From the NCBI RefSeq assembly GCF_900106805.1, contig NZ_FNNP01000001.1, positions 1,550,001 through 1,614,000 of the forward strand: a stretch of DNA of 64,000 nt. Reading direction: 5' to 3'. Numbering within the stretch: the first letter of the stretch is position 1; each line of letters begins with the position of its first letter. The position numbers were made by a program, and so were the translations under genes. The stretch comes from Ruegeria halocynthiae. GTDB lineage: Bacteria; Pseudomonadota; Alphaproteobacteria; Rhodobacterales; Rhodobacteraceae. The notes under the pieces were generated by a model, which was not told the DNA's origin, ran no database searches, and saw only the letters and a list, made by a program, of their open reading frames with translations. Shown one piece after another: positions 37,301-46,384 of the stretch.

Positions 37301-38414
37301 GGGGCAAACGATCACCGGTATCGGTGGCTCGGTTAACATCGCGCAAAGCCGCGCTACGATTGCACTGCAGGGTGGCCTGCGCGCGGGTGGCAGTTTCACC
37401 GTCAACGGCCCGGTCGATCTGACCCCGCCCTTCAACGCCCAGATCACCACGAAGCTCAGTAATCTCGTCCTGACCGATAAGCTGTTGTATGAGACCACAT
37501 TGAACGGCCAGATCGCTTTGACCGGGGCATTGGCTGGAAACAGTGCTCTGGCCGGGCAAATCAATTTTGGCGAAACCAACATAAACCTCGCCGCGGCGGC
37601 AGGTGCTGTTGGTGCGGCGCCGATCCCGACGATTGACCATCTCAATGAAAGCCGTGCCGGTTTCGTGACGCGGGAACGCGCCAATCTGGTCGAAACCGAA
37701 GACAAGGCCAAAAGCAGCTCGCGCATGTCATTGGATATCGGGTTGCTCGCCCCTAAGGCCGTGTTTGTTCGGGGCCGAGGTGTCAATGCCGAGTTGGGAG
37801 GACGCATTCAGATCAGTGGCACCACCGCATCCGTCGTCCCCTCGGGCCAGATTGAACTCATCCGAGGTAACATCGACATTCTGGGCCGACGCCTGGCGCT
37901 GACAAAAGGAGTGGTCACCCTGCAAGGTGACCTGACACCCTATATCGAGTTTGAATCTGCGACCAGCACTTCGGACGGCACCGCCACTATTGAAATCGCG
38001 GGACCACTGGATTCGCCCGAAGTCGACGTGTTCTCTGACCCTGAACGCCCGACCGAAGAAGCGTTGGCCATGCTGCTATTTGGCAACCGTTTCTCTGAGT
38101 TGTCGCCTTTCGTCATCGCCCAGATGGCAGCTTCACTTGCCCAGCTCAGTGGTGCGGGAGGGGATGCAACCAAAGGTGTGCGTGAGGCTACGGGGCTTGA
38201 TACCGTGGACGTTGGTGCTACGGAAGGCGGCGGTGGCAGCCTGGGTGCGGGCGCTTATCTGAGCGACAACCTCTATACCGATTTCACCGTAAACACCGAA
38301 GGCGACACCGAGGTGAACTTGAATCTGGACGTCACTGACAGCTTCACGGTTCGCGGCACCGTGGATGGCCGAGGCGAAACGGGTCTGGGTATCTTTTTCG
38401 AGCGCGATTACTGA
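34332..38414 (+). CDS. tamB: Translocation and assembly module inner-membrane protein TamB
   Basis: 1360 residues. A signal anchor at 1-22 is followed by a long AsmA/TamB-like beta-groove region and a C-terminal DUF490 domain (~1000-1360), ending FFERDY. Within it an exact 109-residue period occurs: units begin near residues 538, 647 and 756 with D-[LI]-x-T-G-x-x-x-[IV]-D-x-[LM]-[LIV]-x-G, and a fainter unit begins near 430. Translation is coupled to tamA. It spans the periplasm and is implicated in outer-membrane protein insertion and lipid transport. Confidence 0.92.
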   Translation: MRRIVYPLLLSSAAITVPVVTAAQDEGGSMIEQFLQDTLSGDDQNVRVVGLQGALSSRATIQEITVADDEGVWLTIKDAELDWNRLALLRGRFSVNTLSAQEIDIARAPGTTTKDTPPAAAETQAFQLPELPVSIEIGELRVVDLSLGEPLIGVAADLAVNGNLSLADGTLDTTLEIDRLDRAGDTIDLKAGFQNDSRQIDLDLTVAEASGGLIATALSIPDAPPIELTAKGSGPVTDFNADIGLSSDQQLRVTGQVRLRTAEENGTASDGIAFTADVGGDLTPFLAEEMDTFFGTDTRLFVDGRTHSDGALDISDIEITSEALELKSEVSLASGGVLQLVALQGRITPPNGNKVVLPISGGDTSIGAAQISALFNAENGNLWDLSLTTNTVETSNLNLDHARITGQGTLDQSSGLSMDGDLQAVLDGIDLTDAALNTAVGDQITLDGQFEYGSDQTLQLSGFELVGSDYTLGTDAVISGLATGLQVDGEAMLQATDLSRFSALAQLQLGGEASIQVAGKGSPLERSFDGKVTVNGRDLVTGRDDIDPMIKGETEIVLDGKRGTDGVTIRTFTINGDALTAQASGTVTTPNGNLTIDGQASVNAPDLAVFSGIAKRDLAGAVQARLDGKGTVQTLEFDGQASVIATDIETGISDIDPLLKGRTSINLDGAHSGDQIVIRSATVKSPALTAEIGATIDDPTGNIAVDGSAKLSAPDLSLFSNLAGLDLAGAIKADVTGRAAQDSKTFDVKGNLSADDLATGIEAVDALVQGRTTLNVDAANDEEGFNIRTFSLNGTALTADASGRLDREAGGLDFSAMLDDIGRLSSTLSGPLKLAGNVAPTGSGLEGNARLQGPDSSYASLTGTVDTSGTADFDFDASLNRTERFLPEFPGTISATGNARRNAGVWTIDAKAEGPAQINSTVIGTFDEGSGEADLKMQGGVNIGIANAFISPNNLAGTAKFDLALKGAPALDALSGTISTSGASMALPDVGQTITGIGGSVNIAQSRATIALQGGLRAGGSFTVNGPVDLTPPFNAQITTKLSNLVLTDKLLYETTLNGQIALTGALAGNSALAGQINFGETNINLAAAAGAVGAAPIPTIDHLNESRAGFVTRERANLVETEDKAKSSSRMSLDIGLLAPKAVFVRGRGVNAELGGRIQISGTTASVVPSGQIELIRGNIDILGRRLALTKGVVTLQGDLTPYIEFESATSTSDGTATIEIAGPLDSPEVDVFSDPERPTEEALAMLLFGNRFSELSPFVIAQMAASLAQLSGAGGDATKGVREATGLDTVDVGATEGGGGSLGAGAYLSDNLYTDFTVNTEGDTEVNLNLDVTDSFTVRGTVDGRGETGLGIFFERDY

Positions 38415-38424
38415 TCACGAAAAA

Positions 38425-38450
38425 GGGCGACCCCGAAGAGCCGCCCGTTT
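38425..38450 (+). terminator. Possible terminator between tamB and fdhA
   Basis: An imperfect GGGCG...CGCCC hairpin followed by GTTT, between two convergent genes. Weak stem with mismatches. Confidence 0.35.
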
Positions 38451-38465
38451 CCTAATCACTAAAGC

Positions 38466-41249
38466 CTATTCTGCTGCGACCGCATCCGCGATCTTTTCGA
38501 CACGAATGGCCGAAAACTTGAACTCGGGGATTTTACCATAGGGGTCGATGGCCGAATTGGTCAGAATATTCGCCGCCGCCTCGACATAGGCGAACGGGAT
38601 GAACACCATATCCTCGGCAATCGCCCGGTCAGCCCGTGCCATGATCTCGATGGAACCGCGGCGGGTGGTCAGGCGGATCATCTCACCCGGCTCAATACCC
38701 ATCAGCTTGAGGGTCCGTGGGTTCAGCGAACAGTTGGCTTCCGGCTCCACCGCATCCAGAACGTTGGACCGTCGGGTCATCGACCCGGTGTGCCAGTGTT
38801 CCAGCTGACGTCCTGTGGTGGCGATCATCGGATATTCGTCATCCGGGGCCTCATCCGGTGGGATAACGCTCGCCGGAGTGAACCGTGCCTTGCCGTCAGC
38901 ACGCGGGAAGCCGTCGCCGAATACGATAGCCTGCCCGGGGTCGGTCTCGCTGAGTGAGGGATAAGTGATTGTCTCAGTATTCAGACGTTCCCACGTAATG
39001 TTGTTGAGCGAATTCATCGTCAACTTCATCTCGTTGAATACCTCAGACACATCCGTGTAATCCCAATTCAACCCGATCCGCTGAGCCAGCTCGACTGTGA
39101 TCTTCCAGTCCTCACGCGCCTCACCCGGAGGAGTTACGGCGGGGCGCACGCGCTGCACCTGACGGTTGGTGTTCGAGACGGTGCCGTTCTTCTCATAAAG
39201 CGCCGAGGCGGGCAGGATAATGTCAGCATAGTTTGCTGTCTCGGTCAGGAAGATGTCCTGCACGATCATCAGTTCCAGTTTCGCCAGCGCCTCACGCGCG
39301 TGGCCGACATCAGGGTCGGACATGGCCGGATTTTCACCCTGAATGTACATACCCTTGATGTTGCCAACGTAAATTTGATCGATAATTTCGGTGACGGTCA
39401 GACCCTTCTCGTTCGAGAAGTCGTCCGAGTTCCAGACATTGTTGAACTTGGCCCGGATGCTGTCATCGGCCACCGACTGGTAATCCGGCAGGAACATCGG
39501 AATCAGACCCGCGTCGGACGCGCCCTGCACGTTGTTCTGACCGCGTAGCGGGTGCAGACCTGCACCCGGTTTGCCGACATTGCCGGTCATCAAGGCCAGC
39601 GAGATCAGGCAGCGTGAGTTGTCGGTGCCGTGGATGTGCTGGCTGACCCCCATACCCCAGAAGATCAGGCCGGCCTTGGCTTGCGCAAAGATGCGCGCGA
39701 CTCGGCGGAGCTGATCCGGTTCAATGCCGCAGATCGGCGCCATCGCTTCGGGGGTGAAGGCGCGCAGGTGTTCTTTCTCAGCCTCCCAGTTCTCGGTCCA
39801 GCGGTGGATGTACTGACTGTCATACAGCTCTTCCTCTACGATCACGTTCATGATCGCATTAAGCATCGAGACATCGGCGCCTGGCCGGAATTGCAGCATT
39901 TCATCAGCAAACTTGCGCATACCAACGCCACGTGGGTCCATCACGATCAGCTTGCCACCACGTTTGGTGAACTGTTTGAAATATGTCGCGGCGACTGGAT
40001 GGTTTTCAATCGGGTTGGCCCCGATGATGATAACCACATCCGAATTCTCCACCTCGTTGAAGGTCGCGGTCACGGCACCCGAGCCCACGTTCTCGATCAG
40101 AGCCGCCACCGAAGAGGCGTGGCACAGGCGTGTGCAGTGGTCGACGTTGTTGTGCTTGAACCCCTGTCGAATGAACTTCTGGAACAGATAGGCCTCTTCG
40201 TTTGTGCATTTGGCCGAACCAAAACCTGCAACGTTGCGCGGATCGTCCTCGCGCAGCGCTTTCAACTTGGTAGCCGCCAGATCCATCGCCTCTTCCCATG
40301 TCGCTTCGCGGAAATGGGTCGACAGGTTGCCCGGATCGACGTTCAGCCCCTTTGCCGGCGCATCTTCACGCCGGATCAGCGGCTTGGTCAGGCGGTGCGG
40401 GTGGTGGATATAGTCAAAGCCGAACCGGCCTTTAACGCACAGGCGGCCTTCATTTGCGGGGCCATTGATTCCCTCGACATATTTGACTTTGCCCTCCTTG
40501 ACCTTCAGCGATACCTTACAGCCGACGCCGCAGAACGGGCAGACGCTTTCGGTCTCGCTGTCATAATCCTTGCTGTCGCCCTGCTGCTGATCGTCCAGCA
40601 CTGTGGCAGGCATCAGCGCACCTGTCGGGCAGGCCTGAACGCATTCGCCGCAGGCCACACAGGTCGATGCACCCATTGGGTCGTTCTGGTCGAACACCAC
40701 TTGCGCGGTATGCCCACGCCCGGCCATCCCGATCACGTCATTCACCTGCACGTCGCGGCAGGCGCGAACGCAAAGGTTGCAGTTGATGCAGGCGTCCAGA
40801 TTGACACGCATCGCGACATGACTGTCATCCAGCAGCGGGATTTTCTCGGCTTCTTTCGCCGGAAAACGGCTGTCGCTGACATGGTTCAGCTTGGCCATGT
40901 CCCAGAAATGGCTGGATGTGTCGTGGGCTTCCTTGGGTTGGTCAGCCACCAGCAATTCCATGACCATGGCGCGCGATTTCTCGGCACGATCACTGTCGGT
41001 CTTGACCACCATGCCGTCCGCAGCAGGGCGGATGCACGAGGCGATCAGCGTGCGCTCGCCTTCCACCTCAACCATACAGGCACGGCAGTTGCCATCCGGT
41101 TTGTAGCCCGGCTGCGGTTTGTGACACAGGTGCGGAATGGTGAACCCCTGCCCCTTGGCGGCTTCCCAGATGGTCCAGCCTTCAGGCACGGTGACGTCCT
41201 CGCCGTTCAGGTTGAAGGTGACGGTCTTGTTTGGGCTTGCATCAAGCAT
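38466..41249 (-). CDS. fdhA: Formate dehydrogenase alpha subunit (Mo/W-bis-MGD)
   Basis: 927 residues. Order: [2Fe-2S] domain (C42, C55, C58, C72), two [4Fe-4S] sets (C154/157/160/164 and C197/200/203/207), a further [4Fe-4S] (C237/240/244/271), then the bis-MGD catalytic domain. CTRLCHAS gives the metal-ligand Cys376 and His377, as in NAD-linked formate dehydrogenases. Formate is oxidised to CO2, with electrons flowing to the flavin subunit encoded upstream. Convergent with tamB; no fdhD or small accessory gene follows it. Confidence 0.94.
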   Translation of the reverse strand: MLDASPNKTVTFNLNGEDVTVPEGWTIWEAAKGQGFTIPHLCHKPQPGYKPDGNCRACMVEVEGERTLIASCIRPAADGMVVKTDSDRAEKSRAMVMELLVADQPKEAHDTSSHFWDMAKLNHVSDSRFPAKEAEKIPLLDDSHVAMRVNLDACINCNLCVRACRDVQVNDVIGMAGRGHTAQVVFDQNDPMGASTCVACGECVQACPTGALMPATVLDDQQQGDSKDYDSETESVCPFCGVGCKVSLKVKEGKVKYVEGINGPANEGRLCVKGRFGFDYIHHPHRLTKPLIRREDAPAKGLNVDPGNLSTHFREATWEEAMDLAATKLKALREDDPRNVAGFGSAKCTNEEAYLFQKFIRQGFKHNNVDHCTRLCHASSVAALIENVGSGAVTATFNEVENSDVVIIIGANPIENHPVAATYFKQFTKRGGKLIVMDPRGVGMRKFADEMLQFRPGADVSMLNAIMNVIVEEELYDSQYIHRWTENWEAEKEHLRAFTPEAMAPICGIEPDQLRRVARIFAQAKAGLIFWGMGVSQHIHGTDNSRCLISLALMTGNVGKPGAGLHPLRGQNNVQGASDAGLIPMFLPDYQSVADDSIRAKFNNVWNSDDFSNEKGLTVTEIIDQIYVGNIKGMYIQGENPAMSDPDVGHAREALAKLELMIVQDIFLTETANYADIILPASALYEKNGTVSNTNRQVQRVRPAVTPPGEAREDWKITVELAQRIGLNWDYTDVSEVFNEMKLTMNSLNNITWERLNTETITYPSLSETDPGQAIVFGDGFPRADGKARFTPASVIPPDEAPDDEYPMIATTGRQLEHWHTGSMTRRSNVLDAVEPEANCSLNPRTLKLMGIEPGEMIRLTTRRGSIEIMARADRAIAEDMVFIPFAYVEAAANILTNSAIDPYGKIPEFKFSAIRVEKIADAVAAE

Positions 41250-41262
41250 GGCTCTGTCTCCC

Positions 41263-42966
41263 TCAGATTTCGTCAGCGAAATGTTTCATGACCAGGCGGA
41301 TCGGGTTCGGGGCCGCCTGCCCCAGACCGCAGATCGAGGCGTCGCCCATGACCTGACATAGGTCTTCCAACAAATCCTGATCCCACTTGTCGGCCTGCAT
41401 CAGCTTCACCGCCTTTTCGCAGCCCGCCCGGCAAGGAGTGCACTGACCACAGCTTTCATCCTCGAAGAAGCGTAGCATGTTGAGCGCCGCATCACGGGCA
41501 GTGTCCTGATCAGACAGAACCACCACGGCGGCAGAACCAATGAAGGTGCCATGTGGTTGTAGGGTGTCAAAATCCAGCGGGATGTCGTCCATTGACGCAG
41601 GTAACAGACCAGAAGACGGGCCGCCGGGCTGATACGCCTTGAAGGCTTGCCCTTCGGCCATGCCTCCAGCGGCTTCGATCACGTCCAGAATGGTTGAACC
41701 TGCGGGCAGCAGGTAAACACCGGGCTTCGCCACCCGACCCGAGACCGAATAGCTGCGCAGGCCCTTGCGACCATTCTTTTCGGTGCTGTTAAGGCATTCC
41801 GGCCCTTCGCGGCAAACTTTGGTGACCCAATACAGCGTCTCGACATTGTGCACCAAGGTCGGACGGTTAAAGACCCCAACCTGCGCCACAAACGGAGGAC
41901 GGTGACGCGGCAGGCCTTTCTTGCCTTCGATCGACTCGATCATCGCGGATTCTTCGCCGCAGATATAGGCGCCAGCACCCCGGCGCAGATCGATATAGCC
42001 TTCCTCGACGATCCCGGCGTTTTCCAACGCGGCGATTTCGGTCGCCAGAATTTCCAGCACCGCCGGATATTCATCGCGCATGTAGATAAAGCAAGTCTCG
42101 GCCTCGACCGCCCATGCGGCGATCAGCATGCCCTCTAGGAAGACATGCGGTGTACGTTCCAGATAGTAGCGGTCTTTGAACGTTCCGGGCTCGCCTTCAT
42201 CACCGTTCACGGCCAGATAGCGGGTACCTTCGTTCATGCGAACAAAGCCCCATTTCTTGCCCGATGGGAAACCAGCGCCACCCAGGCCCCGCAGACCTGA
42301 AGACAGGATATCGTCTTGCACCTGCTCCCAATCGCCGTTGTCGCGCAGTTCTTTCAGCTTGGCATAGCCACCATTCACCTCATAAGCCGCAAATGTCTCG
42401 TAATCAGGTAGATGCGCGTGGGTGTCACCAGCAGCAATTGCGGCCTGCACCTTTTCCGGTGTCGCATTGTCGATATGGTTGTGACCAATCTCCAACACTG
42501 GGGCAGTGTCACAGCGACCCATACAAGGTGCACGCACCACACGAACCTCGGACGCGTCCAGCCCGTCTTCAAGAGCCTTTTGCAGCTGCTGAGCCCCTGC
42601 CATCTCGCAGGACAGGGAATCACAGACGCGGATGGTCAACGCCGGAGGGGGCGTTTCATCTTCTTTCACCACGTCGAAATGAGCATAAAAGGTTGCGGTT
42701 TCGTAAATTTCAGCCTGACCGATCCGCATCTCAACCGCCAGTGCGGCGATGTGATCCGCACTGATATGACCGTGCTCATCTTGGATCAAATGCAGGAATT
42801 CGATCAGCAGGTCCCGGCGGCGCGGGCAGTCGCCCAACAGGCGCGCAATCTCGACCTGTGCTTCATCCGTGAACTGACGGCCTTTGGGAGTGTGCCGCCC
42901 CTTGCCTTTACCTGACTTCCAGACGCCCTTTGGCGCGCCTGATGGCTTGGTATCTAATGGTGCCAT
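41263..42966 (-). CDS. fdhB: Formate dehydrogenase beta subunit, NuoE-NuoF fusion
   Basis: 567 residues. Residues ~25-170 are NuoE-like with a [2Fe-2S] site (CDSLSCEMAG, CMGRCDTAP). Residues ~200-567 are NuoF-like, with the NADH/FMN motif GLRGLGGAGFPSGKKW and AVNGDEGEPGTFKDR, an SLBB segment, and the [4Fe-4S] motif CGQCTPCRAGC. It passes electrons from fdhA to NAD+. The fused form is the arrangement of Methylobacterium FDH1. It lies 13 bp before fdhA. Confidence 0.93.
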   Translation of the reverse strand: MAPLDTKPSGAPKGVWKSGKGKGRHTPKGRQFTDEAQVEIARLLGDCPRRRDLLIEFLHLIQDEHGHISADHIAALAVEMRIGQAEIYETATFYAHFDVVKEDETPPPALTIRVCDSLSCEMAGAQQLQKALEDGLDASEVRVVRAPCMGRCDTAPVLEIGHNHIDNATPEKVQAAIAAGDTHAHLPDYETFAAYEVNGGYAKLKELRDNGDWEQVQDDILSSGLRGLGGAGFPSGKKWGFVRMNEGTRYLAVNGDEGEPGTFKDRYYLERTPHVFLEGMLIAAWAVEAETCFIYMRDEYPAVLEILATEIAALENAGIVEEGYIDLRRGAGAYICGEESAMIESIEGKKGLPRHRPPFVAQVGVFNRPTLVHNVETLYWVTKVCREGPECLNSTEKNGRKGLRSYSVSGRVAKPGVYLLPAGSTILDVIEAAGGMAEGQAFKAYQPGGPSSGLLPASMDDIPLDFDTLQPHGTFIGSAAVVVLSDQDTARDAALNMLRFFEDESCGQCTPCRAGCEKAVKLMQADKWDQDLLEDLCQVMGDASICGLGQAAPNPIRLVMKHFADEI

Positions 42967-43051
42967 GATGCCCTCCGATTAAGGCTCCGTGTCTCATCAG
43001 AATAACATATCGTCAAATCGCCAATTTCAATCGCACGATAACGACACCTTA

Positions 43052-43933
43052 TCACCGTAAAGACGTCACCACAGCACGCAAAGCCTCGACCGTCGGCAAT
43101 TCGGGGTCTCGGGTCAGGGTTGCCAGACAAATCGGTTTGCTGACAACCGGATCGATCAGAGGCAGAATTTTCGTCCCTTTCAGATCGCCCAGCGCGCGCA
43201 CCAGAACGCGGGGCACAACAGTAGCCGCCAGCCCCTCACGCGCCATGACCATTGAGGCGGTAAACCCACTGGTTTCTGCAACCACATGCGGGTGTAACCC
43301 CTGTTCTGCGAATATTCGATCCAGAATACGACGGTTCTGCATTTGCGGTTCTAGCAGGCTGATCGGAAACTCAGCCACCTGCGCCCACGGAATGGGACCG
43401 GTTTCATCGGTCATGTGCGATGGGACCAGCAGCACATAGGTTTCTTCGTACAGGGACTGCACTTGTCGAAGATCGGTTCCGATACTGTCGCCATAAGTGA
43501 TTCCTGCGTCCAGACTACCTTCGTCCAGCCGATGCTGTATGGCCGAGGCCGACATGGTTTCGATCCGCGACAGAATCCGCGGATGGGCTTGCTGAAGACG
43601 TTTGATCAGCCGCCCAGTGAAGGCAATTGCCGTCGGGATTACGCCCAGGATCAGGGTGCCGGTGATCTCGCCCTTTGCGGCCAGCACCTGTTGTTCCAGC
43701 GCCTTGGTATCGTCGAGAATGCGACGCGCCCGCTGGACGATCATCTCGCCCTCTTCGGTCAGGCCCTGAAACCGGTTGGCGCGACGCACGATGGAAACGC
43801 CCAACCGGTCCTCAAGATTGCGGATACGCATTGAGAAGGCCGGTTGAGAAATCCCACATTCAGCGGCCGCTTTGGCAAAATGCCGATGCCGTGCCAAGGC
43901 GCTGAGCAATTGCAGGTCGCGGATTTCGATCAT
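43052..43933 (-). CDS. LysR-family transcriptional regulator of formate dehydrogenase (putative)
   Basis: 293 residues. HTH 1-60 (HFAKAAAECGISQPAFSMRIRNLEDRLG) and a LysR substrate-binding domain (~90-290). It is encoded directly upstream of fdhBA on the same strand with an 85-bp gap, like FdsR in other formate dehydrogenase loci. The gap holds TATCG (43008-43012) and CGATA (43036-43040), a possible binding symmetry. Regulation of fdhBA is inferred from position. Confidence 0.85.
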   Translation of the reverse strand: MIEIRDLQLLSALARHRHFAKAAAECGISQPAFSMRIRNLEDRLGVSIVRRANRFQGLTEEGEMIVQRARRILDDTKALEQQVLAAKGEITGTLILGVIPTAIAFTGRLIKRLQQAHPRILSRIETMSASAIQHRLDEGSLDAGITYGDSIGTDLRQVQSLYEETYVLLVPSHMTDETGPIPWAQVAEFPISLLEPQMQNRRILDRIFAEQGLHPHVVAETSGFTASMVMAREGLAATVVPRVLVRALGDLKGTKILPLIDPVVSKPICLATLTRDPELPTVEALRAVVTSLR

Positions 43934-44002
43934 TTGCCGGATTTCCGAGGTAAGGACAAAAACCCAGATTAGCCGTTTTTGCGCTGAGGGGAAGCGAAGC
44001 GT

Positions 44003-44512
44003 TCAGGTCAGACGCAATGCATATACATTGTTCAAATAGCCCTGATCCGCAATCCGGAACTGCGTCTCGCCGATATGCTCAAACCCATTTGCCAGATAGA
44101 AGGCAATGGCCGGATCGTTTTCAGCATTGGTTGTTAACCAGACGGTATCTGCCCGTTGCTTTCGGCAATGCGCCAACGCTGCCGCAAGAAGGCGTGTGCC
44201 GATCCCTCTGCCATGATGACGCGGCTGAACATAGAACGTGGAAATCTCCATGCCCGACCATCCCGCGACAGGGGCATTGCAGAGCGGAGAGACGCGAATG
44301 AACCCGTCGATCCCCTGCGCATTTTCCGACACCAGAATGAACTCCTCTGGATCGTTGATCAGGTCGGCGAAACGCGATGGCGTGAACTCGGCCAGCGCGT
44401 AGTCCGCGAAAAAACCGCTAACCCCGTGTTTGAGGTAGGTACCGACCCACACCTCAATTGAAATTGCCGCAATGCTGGACGCATCCGACCGGTTCGCTAC
44501 GCGCAGGGTCAA
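44003..44512 (-). CDS. GNAT family N-acetyltransferase
   Basis: 169 residues from a TTG at 44512, which places the start (TLRVANRSDASSIA) exactly where the GNAT fold begins, 7 bp after the ychF stop. The longer in-frame reading lies inside ychF and is rejected. Acetyl-CoA motif VQPRHHGRGIGTRLLAAAL (~100-118), then NDPAIAFYLANGFEHIG (~140-156). Substrate unknown. Probably co-transcribed with ychF. Confidence 0.8.
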   Translation of the reverse strand: MTLRVANRSDASSIAAISIEVWVGTYLKHGVSGFFADYALAEFTPSRFADLINDPEEFILVSENAQGIDGFIRVSPLCNAPVAGWSGMEISTFYVQPRHHGRGIGTRLLAAALAHCRKQRADTVWLTTNAENDPAIAFYLANGFEHIGETQFRIADQGYLNNVYALRLT

Positions 44513-44519
44513 CGCTGTC

Positions 44520-45617
44520 TCAGGTGTTGAACAAAAAGTGCAATACATCGCCATCTTTGACGATGTACCCCTTGCCCTCGGCCCGCATCTTGCCCGCTTC
44601 TTTCGCGCCCTGCTCGCCATTGGCGGCGATGAAATCGTCATAGGCGATGGTTTCGGCGCGGATGAAACCTTTTTCAAAATCGCCATGGATCACACCTGCC
44701 GCCTGCGGTGCGGCAGTGCCGGTGCGGATGGTCCAGGCGCGGGCCTCTTTCGGCCCTACCGTGAAATAGGTTTCCAACTTGAGCAGGTCGTAACCCGCGC
44801 GGATCAGACGGTCGAGACCGGGCTCTTCCAGCCCCATTTCCTCGAGGAACATCTGCGCTTCGTCTGCTTCCAGAAGGCTGATCTCTTCTTCGATCTTGGC
44901 GCTGATGATGACATGGGAATTGCCCTGCGCCGCTGCCATCTCAGCCACACGGGCTGAATATTCGTTGCCTTCAGCGGCTTCTTCTTCGGACACGTTGCAG
45001 ACATAAAGCACCGGCTTGGTGGTCAGCAATTGCAGCATCTTCCAGGCCTTGGCGTCTTCGTCGGACACTTCGACCAGACGCGCGGGCTTGCCGTTTTCCA
45101 GCATCGCCTGCGCCACAGCCAGCAAGCGTTCCTGCTGCTGTGCCTCTTTGTCGTTACCCTTAAGCTTGCGCACCAGATTGGCACGGCGTTTTTCGATGCT
45201 TTCCAGATCGGCCAGCATCAGTTCGGTCTCGATCGTGTCGGCGTCCGCGACGGGATCCACACGACCATCCACATGGGTCACATCGCCATCTTCGAAACAG
45301 CGCAGCACATGGGCAATCGCATCGGTCTCGCGAATATTTGCCAAAAACTGGTTGCCCAGCCCTTCGCCCTTTGAGGCCCCTTTGACCAGACCGGCGATAT
45401 CAACAAATGTCATCCGCGTCGGAATGATCTGTTTCGAGCCCGCAATCGCCGCCAGTTTGTCCAGACGGTCATCAGGCACCGCAACATCACCGACATTGGG
45501 TTCAATCGTGCAAAACGGGAAATTCGCCGCCTGTGCAGCTGCGGTTTTGGTCAGCGCGTTAAAGAGGGTCGACTTGCCCACATTCGGCAGACCCACAATT
45601 CCCATTTTAAAGCCCAT
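44520..45617 (-). CDS. ychF: Redox-regulated ATPase YchF (OBG family)
   Basis: 365 residues from the ATG at 45617, with an AGGAGG ribosome site. P-loop GLPNVGKSTLFNALT (~8-22), then DIAGLVKGASKGEGLGNQFL, a helical coiled insert, and a C-terminal TGS domain ending FLFNT. The NKxD position is replaced as usual in YchF, which prefers ATP over GTP. Broadly conserved ribosome-associated factor in stress responses. Confidence 0.96.
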   Translation of the reverse strand: MGFKMGIVGLPNVGKSTLFNALTKTAAAQAANFPFCTIEPNVGDVAVPDDRLDKLAAIAGSKQIIPTRMTFVDIAGLVKGASKGEGLGNQFLANIRETDAIAHVLRCFEDGDVTHVDGRVDPVADADTIETELMLADLESIEKRRANLVRKLKGNDKEAQQQERLLAVAQAMLENGKPARLVEVSDEDAKAWKMLQLLTTKPVLYVCNVSEEEAAEGNEYSARVAEMAAAQGNSHVIISAKIEEEISLLEADEAQMFLEEMGLEEPGLDRLIRAGYDLLKLETYFTVGPKEARAWTIRTGTAAPQAAGVIHGDFEKGFIRAETIAYDDFIAANGEQGAKEAGKMRAEGKGYIVKDGDVLHFLFNT

Positions 45618-45819
45618 GACGGCCTCCTGATACCATTCGAACGCCGCTTCTAGGCAGGTCCGGCGCAATGCGCAAGGCATAGCGCTGGAACACCTCCGCG
45701 AGTCTATTCTGCCACATCACGATATCGACATCACATTGTGTTCTTGCGCCCATAGAAAACATGCAATTACAGTCACCAATAAAAATAAACACCAACGAAC
45801 GACGGACATAGTAGATACG

Positions 45820-46305
45820 ATGAAATCCCTTGTTATTCTTGCCTTCACACTGATGGCCGCAACTGCGGCACAGGCCCAATCCATTGTTTTTGGCGCGGGT
45901 TATGCAGATTATTCCAGCAGTGACGGTGAAGATCAGGCCATCTTTTCGCTCGAGTACCAGCATCGATCCTTTTACGAAGCTACCCGCTTCAGCGCCACAT
46001 GGGGGGCCGCGTTGTCAGTTGACACAGACGGTGACACACATGTCGGCGCCGGCCTGATCGGGCTTTACAGCTTTGCTGACCGCTGGTTCGTCGAAGGCAG
46101 CGTAATGCCCGGATACTACAGTGATTCCAACGAGGGGAATGATCTCGGCGGCAGCTTTCAAATTCGCAGCCTGCTTGGCTTGGGATATACTCTGAACAGC
46201 GGCAATAAGCTGTCGATCGCTATCACGCATAAATCCAATGCCAGCACGCAAGAGGATAACCCAGGCGTGAATGCCCTGCTACTGCGGTATCACCACGCGT
46301 TCTGA
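45820..46305 (+). CDS. PagL-type lipid A 3-O-deacylase
   Basis: 161 residues from the ATG at 45820. Signal peptide 1-20 (ATAAQA), then an eight-strand beta-barrel pattern ending in YHHAF with a C-terminal Phe. THKSNAS at 136-142 gives the PagL active-site His137 and Ser139, and NPGVNALLLRY matches the conserved end. It should sit in the outer membrane and trim an acyl chain from lipid A. Divergent from ychF. Confidence 0.8.
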   Translation: MKSLVILAFTLMAATAAQAQSIVFGAGYADYSSSDGEDQAIFSLEYQHRSFYEATRFSATWGAALSVDTDGDTHVGAGLIGLYSFADRWFVEGSVMPGYYSDSNEGNDLGGSFQIRSLLGLGYTLNSGNKLSIAITHKSNASTQEDNPGVNALLLRYHHAF

Positions 46306-46384
46306 TCACCATTCCACCAAGCGGGATTGATTTTCAGCGAAAGTTTCTGCACATCAGGTCCAAACCCGAGTGCAAGGATCTCCG

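Noticed and set aside
36902..37807. 301-codon minus-strand frame
   Set aside because: Antisense to tamB; low-complexity Pro/Ser/Ala translation without a ribosome site.
39630..41291. 553-codon open frame opposite fdhA
   Set aside because: Antisense shadow of a GC-rich, strongly conserved gene; no known motif, and fdhA has all cofactor residues.
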